Positions 43,289-47,907 of a DNA stretch of 47,907 nucleotides are shown one piece after another. Every line of letters begins with the position of its first letter. Positions within the stretch are counted from its first letter, which is position 1. The stretch lies in NCBI RefSeq assembly GCF_004137685.1, contig NZ_QYBB01000032.1:1-47907 (forward strand), in the 5' to 3' direction. The notes under the pieces were generated by a model. It worked only from the letters and a program-made list of their open reading frames with translations. It was not told where the DNA came from and ran no database searches. This DNA is from Lichenibacterium minor (GTDB lineage: Bacteria; Pseudomonadota; Alphaproteobacteria; Rhizobiales; Beijerinckiaceae). Made by a program: the position numbers and the translations under genes.

Positions 43289-43308
43289 ACTTGCAAGTTT
43301 CGAAACTT
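43289..43308. promoter_or_regulatory. Overlapping palindromic operators for the TetR regulator
   Basis: ACTTGCAAGT (43289-43298) and AAGTTTCGAAACTT (43295-43308) are both perfect palindromes sharing four bases. They sit 18 bases before the TetR start and 50 bases before the divergent aldo/keto reductase start, so one bound repressor could block both promoters. Confidence 0.7.
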
Positions 43309-43325
43309 AATAGTATCGAATTAAC

Positions 43326-43985
43326 ATGATTTCCGAAACGACACAGGACCGGACTGAGGCTGGCACCGACACCAGCGGCGGCGCGCGACCGAGCGCAACC
43401 GTCGGCCGCAAGCGCGACGCCTCACGGGACGCCACGATCCTCGATGCGGCGATCTCGATCCTCGCGGAGGTCGGCTATGACGGCATGACCATGGACATGG
43501 TGGCGGTCCGGGCGAAGGCGGGGAAGGCCACCGTCTACCGCCGCTGGGCGACCAAAGCCGACATGGTGCTTGAGGCGGTCGCCCGCATGAAGCGCGAGCA
43601 GGTCGACCTCGACAACCTGCCCGACACGGGCAGCCTGCGCGACGACCTGCTCGCCCTCTTCCGGCCGCAGCCGATGGAGGAGACCGAGCGCAAGTTGCGG
43701 GCGATGGCCGGCATGACCGCCCTGCTGTCGCAACACCCGGCGCTCGCCGACACGGCGCATGACGCCCTCGTCGCCCCGTGGGTGGAGGCGAACCGCGTGC
43801 TGATACGACGCGCCGTGGACCGCGGCGAGATCCCGCCGGATGCGGACATCGAGATGGTCGCGCAGGTCATGCCGTCGATGGGTGCCTACCGCACGTTGAT
43901 CCGGCGCCAGCCGTTCGACCGTACCTTCCTGGTCGCGATGGTCGATGGGTTAGTGCTGCCGGCCCTCGGGCTTCCCTGCAAGTAA
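43326..43985 (+). CDS. TetR/AcrR-family transcriptional regulator
   Basis: 219 residues. The helix-turn-helix spans about 35-80: ILDAAISILAEVGYDGMTMD, then VRAKAGKATVYRRWATKADMV. The C-terminal domain (residues 100-210) is of the TetR_C_16 type (AHDALVAPWVEANRVLIRRAVDRGEI). No ribosome-binding site precedes ATG 43326, and the AT-rich operator ends only 18 bases before it, so the mRNA may be leaderless or nearly so. Confidence 0.9.
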   Translation: MISETTQDRTEAGTDTSGGARPSATVGRKRDASRDATILDAAISILAEVGYDGMTMDMVAVRAKAGKATVYRRWATKADMVLEAVARMKREQVDLDNLPDTGSLRDDLLALFRPQPMEETERKLRAMAGMTALLSQHPALADTAHDALVAPWVEANRVLIRRAVDRGEIPPDADIEMVAQVMPSMGAYRTLIRRQPFDRTFLVAMVDGLVLPALGLPCK

Positions 43986-44013
43986 CCCGATCCTTCACCA
44001 CCGGAGCCTCGAC

Positions 44014-44427
44014 GTGACATCCCTCACCCCGATGAACCTGCTCGGCATCTTCGCGGCCGGCTTCTCTGTGATGATGCTGGGCTGGCTCTGGTTCGACCTC
44101 CTGTTCGGACGGACTTACGCAGTCGTCCTGGGACGGGACCGACTCCCTCCGTCAAAGCCCGCCCCACTGTATTTCGTTGGTCCGTCGATCTGCATGCTCG
44201 TCACCACGGTGACGCTCGCCGTCCTGATGCGGTGGCTCGCCGTGCCGACGCTTCCGCAGGCGGCCGAACTGGGCGTCCTCGTCGGCGTCGGGCTGCTCGG
44301 ATCGACGGCTGTGAACATGGGGATCAACCCCAACATCCCGCGCCCGCTTCCCTACGGCTTCTTGAGCGCGAGCTACTTCCTCGCGTCGAGCGTCCTGATC
44401 TGCATCATCCTGTTCTCGGTCGGTTGA
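44014..44427 (+). CDS. DUF1761-family membrane protein
   Basis: 137 residues starting at GTG 44014 with GGAG upstream. Four membrane segments are visible (LLGIFAAGFSVMMLGWLWF first). The pattern with FDLLFGRTYA, followed by MGINPNIPRPLPYGFLSASYFLAS, matches the DUF1761 family, of unknown function. Same strand as the TetR gene, 28 bases downstream. Confidence 0.75.
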   Translation: MTSLTPMNLLGIFAAGFSVMMLGWLWFDLLFGRTYAVVLGRDRLPPSKPAPLYFVGPSICMLVTTVTLAVLMRWLAVPTLPQAAELGVLVGVGLLGSTAVNMGINPNIPRPLPYGFLSASYFLASSVLICIILFSVG

Positions 44428-44434
44428 TCGAGCC

Positions 44435-44950
44435 ATGGGCGTCGAGATGGACGGAAGCGATCCCGCGGCACCGGCGGCGACGAAGGGCGGCCTGCCCATC
44501 GTCGGATTCGTCGATGCGCCAGCGTTCGCAGCTTGGCTCCCGGGGCGGGACAAAACGGCGGCGGGTGCCTGGCTGAGGTTCGCGAAGAAGGGGTCGGGAG
44601 CTTCGAAACTCTCGCATCGGGAGGCCATCGACTGCGCCCTTTGCGAGGGCTGGATCGACGGGCAGGCGGCGCCCTGGGACGAGCGCTTCTTCCTCGTGCG
44701 CTTCACCTCCCGGCGGCCGCGCGGCAACGGGTCTCAGGTCAACCGGGTCCGGGTGACGGAATCAACTGCCGAGGGCCGAATGAGGCCGCGTGGATTGCGG
44801 GAAGCGGATGCCGCTCGGGCCGATGGCCGGTGGGACCGCGCGTATCCTTCTTCCAGCAACGCCACCGTCCCGGACGACCTCCGCGTCGCGCTCGAAGGGG
44901 GCCCCGCCGCCGCCGCGCGGTTCGACGGCCTGAACCGGTCGGAGCGGTAG
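44435..44950 (+). CDS. YdeI/OmpD-associated family protein, ended early by an amber codon
   Basis: 171 residues as read, with family motifs AWLRFAKKGSGASKLSHREA, ALCEGWIDGQAAPWDERFF and RFTSRRPRG, then AEGRMRPRGL and ADGRWDRAY. The TAG at 44948-44950 is followed in the same frame by AMLLPFATARKDETRRRR and ends at a TGA at 45041-45043. This matches the usual YdeI tail, where a tyrosine stands at the stop (NRYA-type). The full protein would be 202 residues. The next gene starts within that distal stop (TGATG), which is typical of an intact operon. The function of the family is unclear. Confidence 0.8.
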   Translation: MGVEMDGSDPAAPAATKGGLPIVGFVDAPAFAAWLPGRDKTAAGAWLRFAKKGSGASKLSHREAIDCALCEGWIDGQAAPWDERFFLVRFTSRRPRGNGSQVNRVRVTESTAEGRMRPRGLREADAARADGRWDRAYPSSSNATVPDDLRVALEGGPAAAARFDGLNRSER

Positions 44951-45042
44951 GCCATGCTCCTTCCTTTCGCCACCGCCCGCAAGGACGAGACCCGCCGCCG
45001 AAGGATCACATCGTTCCTCGATGCGGCGCAGGCCTCGCGCTG

Positions 45043-46191
45043 ATGTTCCACCTCGTCCCCTGCCTGCCGTTGGCCTACGTCGCCGTCAGGTTCGTCCTTC
45101 CCCTGTCCCTGCCGACGTGGGCGATGCTCGCCTCGGTCACAGTCCTCGCCGTGGGGTCGCAGTTCCACCTCTGGAGCCGGCTGTCCTCGGGATCGGTGTT
45201 CGCGCCGGAGTTCCCGCGAGGCGTCGTCATCGTCCTCAACGTCCTGTTCGGCCTGCTGCTGTTCCTGGCGGCGTTCCAACTCGCCCTCGACGTCGGCGCC
45301 GGCGTCCTCGGCATCGCCCGGGGTTCGTGGGTCTCCATACCGTCGCCCGTACGCCTCGCCGTCGCCTTCCTCGCCGGAGCGCTGGCGGTGCGGGGTGTCG
45401 CACAGGCGGTCCGACTGCCGGAGGTCAGGCGGGTTGCTGTCGGCATCGACGACCTTCCTTTGCAACTCGAGGGCTATCACGTCCTGCAACTCACTGATTT
45501 CCATGCCAGCCGGCTCTTTCCCCGTTCATGGATGGAAGAGGTGGTGTCGTTGGCGAACGGTCTCGGCGCGGACCTCGTCGCCGTAACGGGCGACCTTGCA
45601 GACGGGACGGTTGAGACGCGGCGCGCCGACGTCGAGCCGTTGCGTAGGCTCGTCGCGCCGGATGGGGTCTGGGTGATCCCAGGCAACCACGAATACTTCT
45701 TCGGCCAAGAGGCTTGGTCGAGGCATTCGCATGACATCGGTATGCAGACGCTGGCCAACGAGCATGCCGTGATCGAGCGCGATGGCGCGCGTCTCGTGCT
45801 GGCGGGGGTGACCGACCTCTCCGCACCCGAATCGGGATTGCCCGGTCCAGACCTCGCCCGCGCACTGGAAGGTGCGCCCCTGCAAGCACCCGTCATATTG
45901 CTCGACCATCAACCGTCCAGGGCGCCCCGCGCCGCCGAGGCGGGTGTCGCGCTTCAGCTGTCCGGCCACACCCACGGTGGGATGATCCTCGGGCCGCACT
46001 GGCTGGTGGCGAGGGCGAACGGCGGGTTCGTCTCCGGCTCCTACCAGGTTGGCCGCATGGTTCTCTACGTCGGCAACGGTACAGGCATCTGGCCGGGCTT
46101 CGCCCTGCGCATAGGAAAGCCCGCGGAGATGACGTTGTTCGCTCTCCATCACCGGGCACGCGACGGCAGTGCGGAGCTGTTTCCGCAGTGA
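45043..46191 (+). CDS. Membrane-anchored metallophosphoesterase (YaeI/YkuE-like)
   Basis: 382 residues: four N-terminal membrane segments (to about residue 130), then a calcineurin-like catalytic domain. Metal-binding motifs are LTDFHAS (D-x-H), VTGDLADG, IPGNHEYFFG and LSGHTHGGM. ATG 45043 overlaps the distal stop of the YdeI frame as TGATG. Relatives hydrolyse phosphodiesters such as UDP-diacylglucosamine or lipid phosphates at the membrane; the substrate here is unknown. Confidence 0.85.
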   Translation: MFHLVPCLPLAYVAVRFVLPLSLPTWAMLASVTVLAVGSQFHLWSRLSSGSVFAPEFPRGVVIVLNVLFGLLLFLAAFQLALDVGAGVLGIARGSWVSIPSPVRLAVAFLAGALAVRGVAQAVRLPEVRRVAVGIDDLPLQLEGYHVLQLTDFHASRLFPRSWMEEVVSLANGLGADLVAVTGDLADGTVETRRADVEPLRRLVAPDGVWVIPGNHEYFFGQEAWSRHSHDIGMQTLANEHAVIERDGARLVLAGVTDLSAPESGLPGPDLARALEGAPLQAPVILLDHQPSRAPRAAEAGVALQLSGHTHGGMILGPHWLVARANGGFVSGSYQVGRMVLYVGNGTGIWPGFALRIGKPAEMTLFALHHRARDGSAELFPQ

Positions 46192-46288
46192 AGACAATCG
46201 CCGCTCTGCCCCCGGGACGACGTCCATCGTCCGGCTCCGGCGATCAAAGGATGTTCGTGCGTGCAGGCATGCCCATCGACCGCAGGGG

Positions 46289-47041
46289 TCAATCGAGCGG
46301 CACCTTGTCCGCCTGCTTGTTGAGGGCGCGGAAGATGAAGCCGGGCGCGATGCGCGACATCGCGTAGAGCGCCTTGGTGTGGCCGGGCCGCACTTCCTCT
46401 CTGCCGGTCCGGAGGCCATCCAGCAAAGCCGCCGCGACCTTGTCGGGGCTGATCTTGGGTCCGTCATATCTGGCGGTCAGGCTGGTCGCGACGGCCGGGG
46501 GCAACAGGTCTACGACCTGGAGCCGGGTGTTGCGAGTTTGCCAACGCAGCGATCGCGTGAAGGCGTGAAGTCCCCCTTTCGCGGCGCTGTAGCCCGGTGT
46601 GTTCCCGAACGGTGCATAGACGAGCCCAGTGGTGACGTTGACGATGGCTGCCTCGGGACGCTCCAGAAAGCGTGGCAGCAGCGCGATGGCGAGGTGGATA
46701 GGGGCGTGCAGGTCGAGCGCCAATTCCCTGTCGATCCGGTCCTGGGCGTCGGGGCCGGTCAGGGCAAAATATTGCATCGTACCCGCGTTGTTGACGAGGA
46801 TGTCGAGCGGCGGCGACGCGGCCGAAATGTGTGCGAGCAGCCGCTCGCGCTCGCGGGCATCGGCGAGGTCCGCCGCGAAGGTTTCGACCCTCGCGGTCGC
46901 GTTCCTGATGGCGTCCAGCTTGGCCCGGTCCCTCCCGACAACGAGGACGCTCGCGCCCGCCGCGATGAGCGCGCGCGTGATCTCGAGTCCGATGCCGGCT
47001 GCCCCACCGGTCACGAGCGCGTGCTTGCCTTCGATCTTCAT
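46289..47041 (-). CDS. SDR-family oxidoreductase (DltE-like)
   Basis: 250 residues. Cofactor motif VTGGAAGIGLEI (residues 9-20), the structural motif NNAGTM, and the catalytic YSAAK (YxxxK). The C-terminus carries the segment SRIAPGFIFRALNKQ, typical of DltE-like short-chain dehydrogenases. It lies 42 bases after the MarR gene on the same strand, so they are probably co-transcribed. Substrate unknown. Confidence 0.88.
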   Translation of the reverse strand: MKIEGKHALVTGGAAGIGLEITRALIAAGASVLVVGRDRAKLDAIRNATARVETFAADLADARERERLLAHISAASPPLDILVNNAGTMQYFALTGPDAQDRIDRELALDLHAPIHLAIALLPRFLERPEAAIVNVTTGLVYAPFGNTPGYSAAKGGLHAFTRSLRWQTRNTRLQVVDLLPPAVATSLTARYDGPKISPDKVAAALLDGLRTGREEVRPGHTKALYAMSRIAPGFIFRALNKQADKVPLD

Positions 47042-47083
47042 CGCTGGTGTTCCAAAATCGAGAGTGGTGGTGGCAGAGGCCGA

Positions 47084-47554
47084 TCAGGGCTCGCCGCCCG
47101 CGGGCGCGTCCAGGATCTGCGCCAGCATGGCCTGGAGAACGTCCGCCGCCGCAGTCATGCGCGTCCCGTCGAGGCCGCGAGTGATGCCCTCCGCCCAGAT
47201 CCTTTGACGGTCGGCCGCCGTCGCATAGGCGCGCTCCCCTGCTGCGGTGGGCAGGACGAGATGGGCGCGCTGATGGTGCGGGTTGGAGGTCAAACGCACG
47301 AGGGCCGCCGCCTCCAGGTCCTTGACCGTGGTGCGCACGGTTTGGCGGGTCAGTCCCATGTTGCGGGCGATCGAGGCGACGCTGAGCGGCACCGGAGCCG
47401 TGACGGTGGCGCCGAGAACCTGCCAACGAGCGCTGGTCAGTCCGAGATCGGCGACGAGGCGATTGCCCGTGGCGAGGAGGCCACCGTTCAAGCGGAAGAC
47501 GCTGATGACGAGCCGCTGGAACGGATCGTCGGGAAGGGACTGGATCGCAGGCAT
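47084..47554 (-). CDS. MarR-family transcriptional regulator
   Basis: 156 residues. The winged helix is LSVASIARNMGLTRQTVRTTVKDLEAAALV (about residues 58-90), followed by the wing NPHHQRAHLVLPT and a long dimerisation helix. ATG 47554 has no clear ribosome-binding site. A 15-base palindrome (47585-47599) lies 30 bases upstream and probably mediates autoregulation of this gene and the downstream SDR. Confidence 0.88.
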   Translation of the reverse strand: MPAIQSLPDDPFQRLVISVFRLNGGLLATGNRLVADLGLTSARWQVLGATVTAPVPLSVASIARNMGLTRQTVRTTVKDLEAAALVRLTSNPHHQRAHLVLPTAAGERAYATAADRQRIWAEGITRGLDGTRMTAAADVLQAMLAQILDAPAGGEP

Positions 47555-47584
47555 GTAAGATACTTCACATGATGACAGGCGACT

Positions 47585-47599
47585 ATCAAATAGTTTGAT
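47585..47599. promoter_or_regulatory. Likely MarR operator
   Basis: ATCAAA-TAG-TTTGAT, a perfect 6+6 palindrome of the AT-rich kind bound by MarR-type repressors, directly upstream of the MarR gene. Confidence 0.62.
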
Positions 47600-47907
47600 C
47601 CCACATCGTCGTTGGCTACGGATATTCACTCAGCGTTCACGATCGATCCCGAGCCGTGGGACCGAGCGGCGACACAGTCCCGATGGAAAGCGTCTGCTCT
47701 TTCGGAAAAGCCATTTTGCTCGTGTTGGAAAGGTGGTGGGAGTCCTCGGACCGACGGTCGCGTTCGTCCGCCCTGATGGCGTGCTGGAAGGTCCGCTACG
47801 TCCGCGTTGCTGGTCGTGAGCAGCCGGACTGTAATTGCTCACGAGGTCGTGCTGCCGTTCAGGCCGGCACGGCGATTGGCTGGCCTCGCAGCGTGAGGCG
47901 GATGGCA
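47600..47907. other. Window end, no gene recognised
   Basis: About 308 bases after the MarR promoter region. Frames are short and unconvincing. The last 55 bases could hold the C-terminus of a minus-strand gene (AIRLTLRGQPIAVPA then stop), but it is too short to support. Confidence 0.4.

Noticed and set aside
47853..47907. Possible C-terminus of a minus-strand gene at the window edge
   Set aside because: Only 15-16 codons are visible and the similarity to any family is not convincing.
1..47907. Genome-wide reassignment of TAG
   Set aside because: TAG terminates several intact genes here (for example tauA, tauC and LysR), so the internal TAG codons are better explained by mutation, error or local readthrough.

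Overview
The window is GC-rich (roughly 70%) with ATG, GTG and TTG starts. Its gene content (aldonate and deoxysugar catabolism, taurine uptake with a MocR regulator, RTX and HAF-repeat proteins, short intergenic repeats) points to a soil- or plant-associated alphaproteobacterium of the Hyphomicrobiales, perhaps near Methylobacteriaceae or Lichenihabitantaceae. That placement is inferred from family content, not from a marker gene. No rRNA, tRNA or CRISPR array was recognised.

Layout. At 1-852 is the 3' end of an FGGY sugar kinase, followed by a tyrosine integrase gene broken by an amber codon (1140-1772). At 2419-10332 a FadR-type GntR regulator is divergent from a sugar-acid operon: DapA-family lyase, MFS importer, IlvD/Edd dehydratase, RraA-family protein, exported lactonase and HpcH/HpaI aldolase. 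At 10790-22592 lies a taurine region. One strand carries tauX-tauY (taurine dehydrogenase), a DUF3311/SSS transporter pair, a YtcJ amidohydrolase and a CobW-type metallochaperone. The other strand carries tauABC, followed by a TauR-like MocR regulator and a divergent TauE sulfite exporter. At 23312-25193 an aldo/keto reductase faces a LysR regulator. At 25503-33453 is an accessory stretch: an RTX gene split by a palindromic element, a Tat-signal PrpD protein, an AraC regulator and a 1318-residue HAF-repeat protein. At 33976-41449 a deoxysugar operon (lactonase, RbsACB-type ABC importer, zinc alcohol dehydrogenase, aldo/keto reductase) is divergent from a second GntR regulator. At 42196-47554 are small redox and regulatory genes: aldo/keto reductase and TetR, DUF1761, a YdeI gene with an internal amber codon, a phosphoesterase, and MarR with an SDR.

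How the parts work together. The two sugar blocks carry complementary steps: the second has import, aldose oxidation and lactone opening, and the first has lactonase, dehydratase and two aldolase-type enzymes. Their regulator-adjacent regions share a similar operator-like sequence. In the taurine region, uptake (TauABC), oxidation to sulfoacetaldehyde (TauXY) and sulfite export (TauE) are present, while sulfoacetaldehyde acetyltransferase is not in the window. The extra SSS/YtcJ/CobW genes on the tauXY strand suggest that a taurine conjugate or amide may also be imported and hydrolysed. This is the most interesting possible new system here. Intergenic DNA holds a dispersed degenerate repeat family and several near-perfect palindromes beside regulator genes.
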